Below are positions 35,334 to 43,346 of a stretch of DNA of 45,231 bases, in pieces. The stretch comes from Chitinophagaceae bacterium (lineage in GTDB: Bacteria > Bacteroidota > Bacteroidia > Chitinophagales > Chitinophagaceae), in NCBI GenBank assembly GCA_013140985.1, contig JABFRU010000051.1, forward strand, positions 1 through 45,231, given 5' to 3'. The notes under the pieces were generated by a model that searched no databases, was not told the DNA's origin, and saw only the letters and a list, made by a program, of their open reading frames with translations. Each line of letters starts with the position of its first letter. The first letter of the stretch is position 1. The position numbers and the translations under genes were made by a program.

Positions 35334-36677
35334 TTAAAATTTTCCGGAAATGCCGGTATAATTATGCGGAGTTACCTTCTTCAATTCTTTTTTTATATCG
35401 TTTCCGATCTTCAATCCATCAATAAAGTCATGGATCGTTTTTTTATCGATCTTCTTATTTCCTCTTGTAAGATCTTTCAGTGCCTCGTATGGATTAGGGA
35501 AATTCTCTCTTCTCAAAATTGTTTGTATCGCTTCCGCTACAACTGCCCAGTTATTGTCGAGATCTTCATACAACTTCTGGTCATTCACAATTAATTTGTC
35601 AAGACCTTTTTCAACAGATCGTAAAGCGATCATCGTATGTGCAACAGGCACACCAATATTGCGGAGCACTGTTGAATCGGTCAGGTCTCTTTGTAGTCTT
35701 GATATGGGAAGTTTGGAAGAAAGATGTTCGAATATCGCATTGGCCATCCCCAAATTCCCTTCTGCATTTTCAAAATCAATGGGATTTACTTTATGCGGCA
35801 TAGCAGAAGAGCCAACCTCGCCTTTCTTTGTTTTTTGAGTAAAGTATTCCATCGATACATAGGTCCAGATATCCCGGCAAAGATCAATGAGGATATTATT
35901 GATGCGTTTGATACAATCAAAATGGGCCGCTAAACTATCATAGTGTTCGATCTGGGTAGTGAATTGCTGGCGATGTAAACCCAGTTGCTCCATGAATTCA
36001 TTACCCAGTTTTATCCAATCGACTTTTGGAAAAGCGATATGATGTGCATTGAAATTGCCGGTAGCGCCGCCAAATTTTCCGGAGAAGGGAATATTGATGA
36101 ATTGTTCTACCTGGTTCTCTATTCTTTCAGCATAGACCATCATCTCTTTTCCCAACCTTGTAGGGCTGGCCGGTTGCCCATGTGTATGCGCCAGCATCGG
36201 GATGTCTTTCCATTTGTTGGCCAGTAGCTTCAATTCAGTATTCAGGTTCAATAGAGCAGGCAGGTATTCATATTCGATCGCATGTTTCCATAATAAAGGA
36301 ACGGCAGTATTGTTGATGTCCTGTGAAGTGAGTCCAAAGTGTATCCATTCCTTTGCTTCCTTGCCGCCGCATTTTTCCAGTTCATTCTTTAAAAAATATT
36401 CAACAGCTTTTACATCATGGTTGGTGGTAAATTCAATTTGTTTGATCTCCTGGGCATCTTCCGGTCCGAAATCTTCTGCCAGTTTTTGCAGATGTTTGAT
36501 CGCTTTGCCGGGAAGTTTGAAGAATTTTTTGTTCTCCAGGAATAACAAATATTCTATTTCAATATTGATCCTGTACTTCATTAAACCATATTCAGAAAAA
36601 TATTCATCAAGATGTTGTACATGTTTGCGATAGCGGCCATCAACAGGTGAAATAGAGGTGAGTGCTGTTAGTTCCAT
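35334..36677 (-). CDS. purB: Adenylosuccinate lyase
   Basis: This fumarase/aspartase superfamily enzyme begins MELTALTSISPVDGRYRKHV, the N-terminus of the E. coli-type PurB. The superfamily signature GEVGSSAMPHKVNPIDFENA carries the mobile catalytic Ser loop. HFGLTSQDINNTAVPLL and MLAHTHGQPASPTRLGKEM provide the substrate-binding Thr/Ser and the catalytic His pair. It acts twice in purine synthesis (SAICAR to AICAR, and adenylosuccinate to AMP). Length (447 residues) is normal. It is divergent from mqnA. The nearby minus-strand -7 candidate TATTTTTG (36720-36727) could drive it and would overlap the mqnA leader. Confidence 0.97.
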   Translation of the reverse strand: MELTALTSISPVDGRYRKHVQHLDEYFSEYGLMKYRINIEIEYLLFLENKKFFKLPGKAIKHLQKLAEDFGPEDAQEIKQIEFTTNHDVKAVEYFLKNELEKCGGKEAKEWIHFGLTSQDINNTAVPLLWKHAIEYEYLPALLNLNTELKLLANKWKDIPMLAHTHGQPASPTRLGKEMMVYAERIENQVEQFINIPFSGKFGGATGNFNAHHIAFPKVDWIKLGNEFMEQLGLHRQQFTTQIEHYDSLAAHFDCIKRINNILIDLCRDIWTYVSMEYFTQKTKKGEVGSSAMPHKVNPIDFENAEGNLGMANAIFEHLSSKLPISRLQRDLTDSTVLRNIGVPVAHTMIALRSVEKGLDKLIVNDQKLYEDLDNNWAVVAEAIQTILRRENFPNPYEALKDLTRGNKKIDKKTIHDFIDGLKIGNDIKKELKKVTPHNYTGISGKF

Positions 36678-36707
36678 GACTGGTTTTTAATGAAGCATTT
36701 GTTCCGT

Positions 36708-36715
36708 TACCTTTG
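36708..36715 (+). promoter_or_regulatory. -7 box TACCTTTG upstream of mqnA
   Basis: TACCTTTG fits TAnnTTTG. It ends 18 nt before the TTG proposed as the mqnA start (36734). An apparent earlier in-frame TTG at 36713 is part of this box and cannot be a start if the box is used. Confidence 0.55.
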
Positions 36716-36733
36716 CCCGCAAAAATAACTCAA

Positions 36734-37486
36734 TTGGGCAAGATTCGTGTAGGCATTGTTAATTACCTCAATACAAGACCGCTGATATATGGGTTGCAAC
36801 GACCACCTGTTTCAGACCTTATCGAATTGAAAGGTGATTATCCATCCAGGTTGGCGGATATGCTGATGAAGGATGAAATTGATGTGGGGCTCATCCCGGT
36901 TGCTGTTATTCCGCAGTTACCGTCCTGTCATATTATCGGGGAACATTGCATCGGTACTGAAGGTGAGATCGCTTCGGTGGCATTATTCAGCGAAGTACCG
37001 ATGGATGAGATCAAAAGAATTTATCTCGATTATCAGAGCCGCACTTCTGTTGCTTTGCTAAAATATCTTGCTAAAGAATACTGGGGAATCAATCCTGAAT
37101 TTGTGCAGGCTGTTGATGAAGATTACCGGAAAGAGATCAAAGGAACAACAGCAGGGCTGGTGATCGGCGACCGGGCTTTTGAACAACGGAAAATATCCAC
37201 TTTTATTTATGACCTCGGTTCTGAATGGAAAAAAATAACAGGATTACCATTTGTATTTGCTGTTTGGGTAAGTGTAAAGGAATTACCGCAGGATTTTCTC
37301 CGGGAATTTGATAAAGCCAATGGTCTTGGACTTCAATACATCGATGAGATCGTTGAACAAACCCCCTTCGGGCTGTACGATCTTTCCAAGTATTATAAAC
37401 TGCATCTCAGTTATCATCTTGATGAAAGAAAAAGAGCCGGAATGAAGCTATTTCTTAAATACATATCAGAATCCATCGTTGTGTAG
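36734..37486 (+). CDS. mqnA: Chorismate dehydratase MqnA (futalosine pathway of menaquinone synthesis)
   Basis: The protein begins KIRVGIVNYLNTRPLIYGL and continues with GDYPSRLADMLMKDEIDVGLIPVA, the MqnA/MqnD periplasmic-binding-protein-like fold. LDYQSRTSVALLKYLAKEYW and GLVIGDRAF lie at the hinge of the two lobes. MqnA converts chorismate to 3-enolpyruvyl-benzoate, the first step of the futalosine route. There is no ATG anywhere before the conserved Lys; the nearest plausible start is TTG at 36734, giving 250 residues. The TAG stop ends precisely where mobile element C begins, and the duplicated target includes the stop codon. Confidence 0.92.
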   Translation: MGKIRVGIVNYLNTRPLIYGLQRPPVSDLIELKGDYPSRLADMLMKDEIDVGLIPVAVIPQLPSCHIIGEHCIGTEGEIASVALFSEVPMDEIKRIYLDYQSRTSVALLKYLAKEYWGINPEFVQAVDEDYRKEIKGTTAGLVIGDRAFEQRKISTFIYDLGSEWKKITGLPFVFAVWVSVKELPQDFLREFDKANGLGLQYIDEIVEQTPFGLYDLSKYYKLHLSYHLDERKRAGMKLFLKYISESIVV

Positions 37487-37615
37487 GTAGTGTCTCATTA
37501 TGAAAAATAAAGGCGTCCCACAAAGACACAAAAACCACAAAGTGGTTAAGATCAATATGCCTTTTTTGTGTTCTTAGTGCCTTTGTGGGAAACAAAATTG
37601 AAACTGATACACTAC
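37487..37615. mobile_element. Palindromic MITE-like element, copy C (CACAAAG subtype), with 10-bp target duplication
   Basis: The ends are GTAGTGTCTCATTATGAAA (37487-37505) and, inverted, GTAGTGTATCAGTTTCAAT (37597-37615), 14 of 19 identical. The inner arms carry CCCACAAAG and CCACAAAG on the left and, inverted, CCCACAAAG and AACACAAAA on the right. The element is flanked by the perfect 10-bp direct repeat CGTTGTGTAG at 37477-37486 and 37616-37625. This is the hallmark of transposition. The left copy of the duplication ends with the mqnA stop codon. The element contains no gene. Confidence 0.75.
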
Positions 37616-37654
37616 CGTTGTGTAGTTTATCCCTTGTTTCTGGGGCTTTTGCAA

Positions 37655-37662
37655 TAAATTTG
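37655..37662 (+). promoter_or_regulatory. -7 box TAAATTTG of the glycan operon
   Basis: TAAATTTG matches TAnnTTTG, with a TTG at 37634-37636 placed 18 nt upstream as a -33 element. It lies 16 nt before the rfbF ATG (37679) and is the only good promoter seen ahead of the ten-gene co-directional run. It is 39 nt beyond the end of mobile element C. Confidence 0.65.
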
Positions 37663-37678
37663 CGCCTAATTATTAAAT

Positions 37679-38455
37679 ATGAAAGTAGTAATATTTGCCG
37701 GCGGCTTAGGTACCCGTATTTCGGAAGAGACCGAAGCCAAACCAAAACCAATGGTAGAAGTGGGTGGCAAACCCATTCTCTGGCATATTATGAAAATGTA
37801 CAGCCAGTATGGTTTCAACGAGTTTATCATTTGCCTTGGCTACAAAGGATATATCATCAAGGAGTATTTCATGCATTATTTCCTTCATAATTCTGATATC
37901 ACCATTGAACTGGGCAGTAATAAGGTTGAAGTGCATGGCACTAATACTGAATCATTCAAAGTCACATTGGTTGATACCGGGCAAAACACCAAAACAGCGG
38001 GAAGATTACAAAAGGTAAAAAAATACCTGGGCAATGAAGATTTTATGCTGACCTATGGTGATGGTGTAAGTGATATGAATATGCAGGACCTGCTGAAGTT
38101 TCATCAATCACATAAAAAAATAGCCACCGTTACAGCTGTTCAGATGGATGCAAGATTTGGCGGGATGGATCTGGCGGGGAGTGGCGAAGTCATCTCTTTC
38201 CGGGAAAAGGCCAAGGATGAAAGTAAATGGATCAATGGCGGATTCTTTGTACTAAAGCATGATGTTTTCAAATATCTTGATGGTGATATGACGGATATGA
38301 TGTGGGAAGATGAACCGTTGGAAAAGCTGACAGTGGATGATCAACTGGTGGCTTATAAACATAAAGGTTTCTGGAAATGCATGGATGCACTCAGGGATAA
38401 GTTAGAACTCGAAGCCCTCTGGCAGAATAACCAGGCTAAATGGAAGATCTGGTAA
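37679..38455 (+). CDS. rfbF: Glucose-1-phosphate cytidylyltransferase
   Basis: The nucleotidyltransferase signature is FAGGLGTRISEETEAKPKPM, followed by VEVGGKPILWHIMKMYSQYG and FIICLGYKGYIIKEYF. TYGDGVSDMNM supplies the metal-binding Asp and WINGGFFVLKHDVF and VDDQLVAYKHKGFWKCMDAL complete the RfbF pattern. Length (258 residues) matches. It makes CDP-glucose from CTP and glucose-1-phosphate. It is the first gene of the operon and its stop TAA overlaps the next start as TAATG. Confidence 0.97.
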   Translation: MKVVIFAGGLGTRISEETEAKPKPMVEVGGKPILWHIMKMYSQYGFNEFIICLGYKGYIIKEYFMHYFLHNSDITIELGSNKVEVHGTNTESFKVTLVDTGQNTKTAGRLQKVKKYLGNEDFMLTYGDGVSDMNMQDLLKFHQSHKKIATVTAVQMDARFGGMDLAGSGEVISFREKAKDESKWINGGFFVLKHDVFKYLDGDMTDMMWEDEPLEKLTVDDQLVAYKHKGFWKCMDALRDKLELEALWQNNQAKWKIW

Positions 38456-39519
38456 TGCAGGACATTCTCTCATACTATAAAGGGAAAAAGGTTTTCATAA
38501 CCGGGCATACAGGATTTAAAGGTTCCTGGCTGATGGCATGTTTGCATCTTGCCGGCGCCACGATAAAAGGATATGCATTAGCACCACAATATGAAGGACT
38601 CTTCAATGATCTTGAACCCCTGCATCTTGCTGACAGCATCATTGCCGATATAAGGGATAAGAAAAGATTGCAAGACGAGATCAATTCATTTCAACCCGAC
38701 TTTATCTTTCATTTGGCAGCACAACCATTGGTAAGAAGATCTTATGAGATACCTGCAGAAACTTTTGAAGTAAATGTTGCCGGTACTGCTACTATTTTAG
38801 AAGTTGCGGCCGGCCTGCCATCAAAGTGTACTGTTGTTGTAATTACTACTGACAAGGTTTATGAGAACAAGGAAAAAAATATTTTATACAAAGAAGATGA
38901 TGTATTAGGCGGATACGATCCTTACAGCGCCAGCAAAGCCTGTACGGAAATAGTCGTTAGCAGTTTTCGTAATTCTTTTTTTAATACTGATAAGTATTCA
39001 TCGCATCATAAAGCAATAGCAAGTGCAAGAGCCGGTAATGTAATAGGAGGTGGTGATTGGAACACAGACAGGATCATCCCTGATATTGTCCGGTCACTTC
39101 AAAAAAATGAAACGATCAATGTCAGAAACCCCAATGCAGTGCGGCCCTGGCAGCATGTGCTGGAACCATTGGCCGGTTATTTACAACTGGGAGCTTTATT
39201 GGATACAGATCCGTTGTATTTTTCAAAGCCATATAATTTTGGCCCGCAACCCGACGATCATCTTACTGTAAAAGAATTGGTGGAAATAGCGATACAAAAA
39301 TGGGGCTCGGGAAATTGGGTAAGTTCAGCGAATGCTGATCAGCCTCACGAAGCAGGTTTGCTGCAATTGGATATCAGCCGTGCAGTAAATGAATTGAAAT
39401 GGCAGCCTGTACTTTCTTCCAATGAAGCGATCGGTTGGACAATAGATTGGTATAAACAACCAGCGGATAAGAGATCAGGTTTTGTTTTTCAGCAGATCAA
39501 AAAATATTTTGCGCTATGA
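38455..39519 (+). CDS. rfbG: CDP-glucose 4,6-dehydratase
   Basis: An extended SDR with the NAD motif TGHTGFKGSWL (residues 16-26), the catalytic Tyr and Lys in YDPYSASKAC, and HLAAQPLVRRSYEIPAETFEVN typical of RfbG. VITTDKVYENKE carries the catalytic Thr-Asp-Lys. It converts CDP-glucose to CDP-4-dehydro-6-deoxyglucose. The start at ATG 38455 forms the TAATG overlap; an ATG at 38440 in the same frame would overlap rfbF by 16 nt and add five residues. It is the committed step for CDP-6-deoxy and 3,6-dideoxy sugars. The stop overlaps the next start (ATGA). Confidence 0.96.
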   Translation: MQDILSYYKGKKVFITGHTGFKGSWLMACLHLAGATIKGYALAPQYEGLFNDLEPLHLADSIIADIRDKKRLQDEINSFQPDFIFHLAAQPLVRRSYEIPAETFEVNVAGTATILEVAAGLPSKCTVVVITTDKVYENKEKNILYKEDDVLGGYDPYSASKACTEIVVSSFRNSFFNTDKYSSHHKAIASARAGNVIGGGDWNTDRIIPDIVRSLQKNETINVRNPNAVRPWQHVLEPLAGYLQLGALLDTDPLYFSKPYNFGPQPDDHLTVKELVEIAIQKWGSGNWVSSANADQPHEAGLLQLDISRAVNELKWQPVLSSNEAIGWTIDWYKQPADKRSGFVFQQIKKYFAL

Positions 39520-40061
39520 TCTTTACGCCTACCTCATTGGCAGGAAGCTATGTGATAGACCTGGAGACAACGTCTGATGAGAGGGGTTGGTTTGCCCGGT
39601 ATTATTGTAAAAAAGAATTTGAAAAGATCGGGCACACAAAAGAATGGGTGCAAATGAATCATTCTTTTACGGCTAAAAAAGCAACGATCCGGGGGATGCA
39701 TTTTCAATTGCATCCGTACAAAGAGATCAAAATGCTGCGCTGTATTGCCGGTTCGGTGTATGATGTGATCATTGACCTGAGAAAAGATTCGGAAACTTTT
39801 TTACAATGGGCAGGCGTTGAGTTATCAGCGGCAAACAAAAAGATGTTATACATTCCCGAAGGATTTGCACATGGATTTCAGTGTTTGGAAGATAATTGTG
39901 AACTGATCTATCATCATTCGGAGTTTTATAACCCCGATGCTGAATCAGGTATAAGATATAATGACCCGGCTATTACTATTAAATGGCCCTTGCCGGTGAC
40001 TGTATTATCGCCAAGAGATGAAAATCATTCATTGCTGACTGAAAATTTTAAAGGAATTTGA
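39516..40061 (+). CDS. dTDP-4-dehydrorhamnose 3,5-epimerase family protein (RfbC-like)
   Basis: A cupin of the RmlC family with SDERGWFARYYCKKEFEKIG, then ATIRGMHFQLHPYKEIKMLRC (in two blocks) with the catalytic His in GMHFQ, the GFAHGFQCLEDNCELIYHHS region with the second conserved Tyr nearby in EFYNPDAESGIRYND, and the acidic partner in RYND. Length (181 residues) is typical. Since it follows CDP-glucose 4,6-dehydratase rather than dTDP-sugar genes, its substrate is probably CDP-4-dehydro-6-deoxyglucose, epimerised at C3 and/or C5; this is inference. It overlaps rfbG by 4 nt. Confidence 0.92.
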   Translation: MIFTPTSLAGSYVIDLETTSDERGWFARYYCKKEFEKIGHTKEWVQMNHSFTAKKATIRGMHFQLHPYKEIKMLRCIAGSVYDVIIDLRKDSETFLQWAGVELSAANKKMLYIPEGFAHGFQCLEDNCELIYHHSEFYNPDAESGIRYNDPAITIKWPLPVTVLSPRDENHSLLTENFKGI

Positions 40062-40064
40062 TCT

Positions 40065-41300
40065 ATGCTATGTAGATTTTGTAATACTGAACTGCAACAT
40101 GTTTTTATTGACCTGGTGAATTCACCGGCTTCCAATTCTTTTTTAGCAGAAGAGCAATTGAATGAACCGGAAATCTTTTACCCATTAAAGGTCTATACTT
40201 GTCACAATTGTTTTTTGGTGCAGGTAGATGAGTATAAAAAATCAGACGCCATCTTTAACAGCGACTATGCTTATTTCTCTTCCTATTCATCGAGCTGGCT
40301 TGCACATGCAAAAAAGTATACAGAGAAGATGGTCGAACGGTTCGGGTATAATGAGAACTCACAGGTAATTGAGATCGCATCGAATGATGGATACCTGTTG
40401 CAATATTTTAAAGAAAAGAATATCCCGGTGATGGGTATCGAACCTACAGAGAATACTGCAAGGGTAGCGATTGAAAAAGGGATCAAAACGATCATTGAAT
40501 TTTTTGGGGTTGAACTGGCAGACAGGCTGGCAAATCATTGGGAAGTAAAAGCTGACCTGTTGCTTGGAAATAATGTATTGGCGCATGTACCGGATATCGT
40601 TGATTTTGTGCAGGGGATGAAGATCATTCTTGCTGATAACGGAGTTATCACCATGGAATTCCCGCACCTGATGCAATTAGTGGAGAATAACCAATTTGAC
40701 ACTATCTATCATGAACATTTTTCTTATTTATCATTTCATACAGTAAAGCAAATATTCGAAGCTGCTGATCTCGAACTGTTCGATGTGGAAGAGTTGCCTA
40801 CCCATGGCGGCTCATTAAGGATATATGCAAAACATAAAGAAGACAATTCCAAGGAGATCTCCCCGAATGTTTCCTTGTTGCTTGAAAAGGAATTGGGTAA
40901 AGGAATGGATCAGCTGGACTATTATCTCGGCTTTCCGCAAAAGGCATTGCAGGTAAAACTAGACATGACAAGCTTCCTGATTGACCAAAAAAGAGCGGGT
41001 AAAAAAGTAGCGGCTTATGGTGCTGCTGCCAAAGGAAATACATTGCTTAATTACTGCGGTATCAAGAATGATCTTATTGAGTTTGTAGTGGACGCTAACC
41101 CTCATAAGCAAAATAAATTTTTGCCGGGAAGTCATGTTCCTGTTGTTAATGAAGAGGTTTTAAAAAATGAACAGCCTGATTATGTTTTCATACTTCCCTG
41201 GAATATAAAAACAGAAATTATGGAACAATTAAGCTATATTAAAGACTGGGGAGGAAAGTTTGTTGTGGCTGTGCCATCATTGCAAATAATTGTTAGATGA
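40065..41300 (+). CDS. SAM-dependent sugar C-methyltransferase (TylC3/TcaB9-like)
   Basis: Three domains are visible. The N-terminal zinc-binding module has CRFC (Cys3, Cys6) and a second CHNC pair. The central class I methyltransferase has motif I VIEIASNDGYLLQYF and the catalytic region DTIYHEHFSYLSFHTV, with the Tyr-His-Glu-His cluster that serves as base in TcaB9-type C3-methyltransferases. The C-terminal Methyltransf_14-like Rossmann domain has VAAYGAAAKGNTLLNYCGI. Such enzymes add a methyl group to C3 of 4-keto-6-deoxy nucleotide sugars. Length (411 residues) is typical. It overlaps the acyltransferase gene by 4 nt (ATGA). Confidence 0.9.
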   Translation: MLCRFCNTELQHVFIDLVNSPASNSFLAEEQLNEPEIFYPLKVYTCHNCFLVQVDEYKKSDAIFNSDYAYFSSYSSSWLAHAKKYTEKMVERFGYNENSQVIEIASNDGYLLQYFKEKNIPVMGIEPTENTARVAIEKGIKTIIEFFGVELADRLANHWEVKADLLLGNNVLAHVPDIVDFVQGMKIILADNGVITMEFPHLMQLVENNQFDTIYHEHFSYLSFHTVKQIFEAADLELFDVEELPTHGGSLRIYAKHKEDNSKEISPNVSLLLEKELGKGMDQLDYYLGFPQKALQVKLDMTSFLIDQKRAGKKVAAYGAAAKGNTLLNYCGIKNDLIEFVVDANPHKQNKFLPGSHVPVVNEEVLKNEQPDYVFILPWNIKTEIMEQLSYIKDWGGKFVVAVPSLQIIVR

Positions 41301-41785
41301 ACCAGGTCTCACATACAGCCAGTATTTCAAAACTGGCCGACATAGAAGTCTCATCAAAAGGAAGCAGGCTGGTCGTGGGGGAGAATGTAATGATCGATGC
41401 TTTTGTAAAGATCAAATTCACCGGCGGCATAGGGGATATTGTTATTGGTGATGGCTCTTATATTAATTCCGGTTGTGTGCTCTATTCCGGCAATGGAATA
41501 ACTATTGGCAAAGATGTATTGATCGCAGCGAACTGTACCATCGCACCGGTTAATCATGCGTATATTGAAAAGAACAGAACGATCAAAGAACAGCGCTTCA
41601 AACCAACCAAAGGAGGGATCATTATTGAGGACGATACATGGATCGGAGCAGGGGTAATAATTCTTGACGGATCAGTCATAAAGAAAGGATCTGTTATTGG
41701 TGCAGGAAGTATTGTTAATGGTATAACGGAAGAATATGGAGTGTATAGCGGTAACCCTTTACAATTAATTAAAAAAAGGGAATAA
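41297..41785 (+). CDS. Hexapeptide-repeat acyltransferase
   Basis: A left-handed beta-helix protein of 162 residues with the hexapeptide rhythm VVGENVMIDAFVKI, VIGDGSYINSGCVL, TIGKDVLIAANCTIAP, IIEDDTWIGAGVIILDG and VIKKGSVIGAGSIVNG. The His in PVNHAY near residue 85 is the usual catalytic base. It resembles sugar O-acetyltransferases of the NodL/WbbJ type and could acetylate a glycan residue in this pathway. Substrate is not known. The gene overlaps both neighbours (ATGA and TAATG), implying tight translational coupling. Confidence 0.9.
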   Translation: MNQVSHTASISKLADIEVSSKGSRLVVGENVMIDAFVKIKFTGGIGDIVIGDGSYINSGCVLYSGNGITIGKDVLIAANCTIAPVNHAYIEKNRTIKEQRFKPTKGGIIIEDDTWIGAGVIILDGSVIKKGSVIGAGSIVNGITEEYGVYSGNPLQLIKKRE

Positions 41786-42588
41786 TGATAACAGTTTTGG
41801 GTGCAGGAGGATTTATCGGGTCTCACCTTGTGAAACTGCTCAAGGCAAGGGATATAGAGTATTATGGGCCTTCACGGGATGAGAAACTCGGAAAAACCTC
41901 TCTGGGTGATATCATTTATTGTATTGGTCTTACTGCCGACTTCAGGCAAAAGCCTTTTGAAACAGTAGAAGCTCATGTTTGCAGGCTCGCTTCTATCTTA
42001 CAATTTTGCGATTTTAATTCACTTACTTATTTGTCATCGGCAAGAGTATATATCAATTGTAAGCAAAAAAAGGTAGATGAATCAACCGTTCTTCCGGTCG
42101 ATATTTCCGACAGTGACGAATTGTATACATTAACGAAACTTACAGGAGAACGGATCTGTTTATCGAGCGGCAAAAAAGTCAGGATCGTTCGTTTATCCAA
42201 CGTATATAGCAATGATCTTGAACAGGAAAGTTTTATCACTGAAATAATAAATACCATTTCCTCAAAAAAAGAGATATCATTTAACTTGTCTCTTAGTTCG
42301 GGAAAGGATTATGTTCCTGTAGAGGATGCAGCTGATCTTATTGTCAGCATTGCAACCGGTGGTAAAGAAGCGATATATAATGTTGCTTCCGGTCAAAATA
42401 CAACCAATGAGGCGATCATTAACGAGCTAAAAAAATATTTTAATTTTTCGGTAGACATGTCGAGGGCCAACAAAGAAATACTTTTCCCCGAGATTGACAT
42501 CGCCAGGATAAAAAATGAGTTTAATTATGTTCCTTCGGATATTCTTAATTCCATTTCTAACTTAATTAATACCAGTAAGAATGTATAA
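41785..42588 (+). CDS. NAD-dependent epimerase/dehydratase family protein (SDR, probable C4-ketoreductase)
   Basis: A short extended SDR of 267 residues with the dinucleotide motif VLGAGGFIGSHLVKLL at the N-terminus, a Ser-rich LTYLSSARVY strand, the catalytic YTLTK (Tyr-x3-Lys), and C-terminal VEDAADLIVSIATGGKEAIYNVASG typical of nucleotide-sugar reductases. Given its place after the C-methyltransferase, it could reduce the C4 keto group. Its first codon overlaps the acyltransferase stop (TAATG), and its last eight nucleotides overlap the next gene. No exact family name is recognised. Confidence 0.85.
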   Translation: MITVLGAGGFIGSHLVKLLKARDIEYYGPSRDEKLGKTSLGDIIYCIGLTADFRQKPFETVEAHVCRLASILQFCDFNSLTYLSSARVYINCKQKKVDESTVLPVDISDSDELYTLTKLTGERICLSSGKKVRIVRLSNVYSNDLEQESFITEIINTISSKKEISFNLSLSSGKDYVPVEDAADLIVSIATGGKEAIYNVASGQNTTNEAIINELKKYFNFSVDMSRANKEILFPEIDIARIKNEFNYVPSDILNSISNLINTSKNV

Positions 42589-43342
42589 TGTAGATGTAGA
42601 GAATAAGACGATTACTAACAGCAAAACAAACGAGTCGGTTGTATTCGGCTCAAAAGAAGGATTTAAAATATTGTCCGACCTGTGGCTGATGTCAGGCTGG
42701 GATGCGAAGTATGTCTATAGCTTTGCATGGCTGGGTCGCCCGGTGATCCAGTTGCCCGATGATATGGTTCGGATACAGGAAGTGATCTTCGACCTGAAAC
42801 CGGATGTGATCCTTGAGACAGGCATTGCACATGGCGGTTCCCTTATTTATTACGCATCACTTTGTAAATTGATCGGGAAGGGAAGGGTTATTGGTGTTGA
42901 TATTGAGATCCGTCCTCATAACAGGAAAGCAACGGAAGAACATTTCCTGTATAAGGATTATATTACAATGATAGAAGGAAGTTCTGTAGATCCATCAATT
43001 GTGAAGCAGGTAAAAGACCTGGTAAAGCCGGGTGAGACAGTTTTGGTATTGCTCGATTCCAATCATTTCAAAGATCATGTTTTAAAAGAACTTGAAGCGT
43101 ACAGTCCGCTTGTATCCGTTGGGTCATATATTATAGCTACAGACGGAATAATGAAAATGGTGACCGGCCTCGATAGAACAACACCTGAGTTTGCCTGGAA
43201 CAATCCAAAGGATGCTGCTCTTGAATTTGTTGCAAAGAATACAGATTTTGTAATAGAACCTCCGAAATTTCCATTTAGCGAAAGTGTGGTTGATGAGATG
43301 GTAACCTATTGGCAGGGCGGTTATATAAAAAGAATAAAGTAA
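42581..43342 (+). CDS. CmcI / rhamnosyl O-methyltransferase-family SAM methyltransferase
   Basis: Cephalosporin hydroxylase (CmcI)-family protein of 253 residues. LKPDVILETGIAHGGSLIYY is the SAM-binding strand-loop, followed by GRVIGVDIEIRPHNRKATEEHF with the acidic ribose ligand, and VLVLLDSNHFKDHVLKEL with the Asp used for metal or substrate binding. Members methylate sugars and antibiotics, and in cell-wall loci methylate rhamnose or fucose residues. The N-terminus contains FAWLGRPVIQLPDDMVRIQE, another family mark. It likely O-methylates the deoxysugar or glycan made by this operon; that is an inference. The start overlaps the preceding stop by 8 nt. Confidence 0.88.
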   Translation: MYNVDVENKTITNSKTNESVVFGSKEGFKILSDLWLMSGWDAKYVYSFAWLGRPVIQLPDDMVRIQEVIFDLKPDVILETGIAHGGSLIYYASLCKLIGKGRVIGVDIEIRPHNRKATEEHFLYKDYITMIEGSSVDPSIVKQVKDLVKPGETVLVLLDSNHFKDHVLKELEAYSPLVSVGSYIIATDGIMKMVTGLDRTTPEFAWNNPKDAALEFVAKNTDFVIEPPKFPFSESVVDEMVTYWQGGYIKRIK

Positions 43343-43346
43343 TGCT

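Noticed and set aside
36678-36733. Purine riboswitch upstream of purB or guaC
   Set aside because: No aptamer-like conserved core was found in the short leaders; the purB-mqnA gap is too small to hold one.
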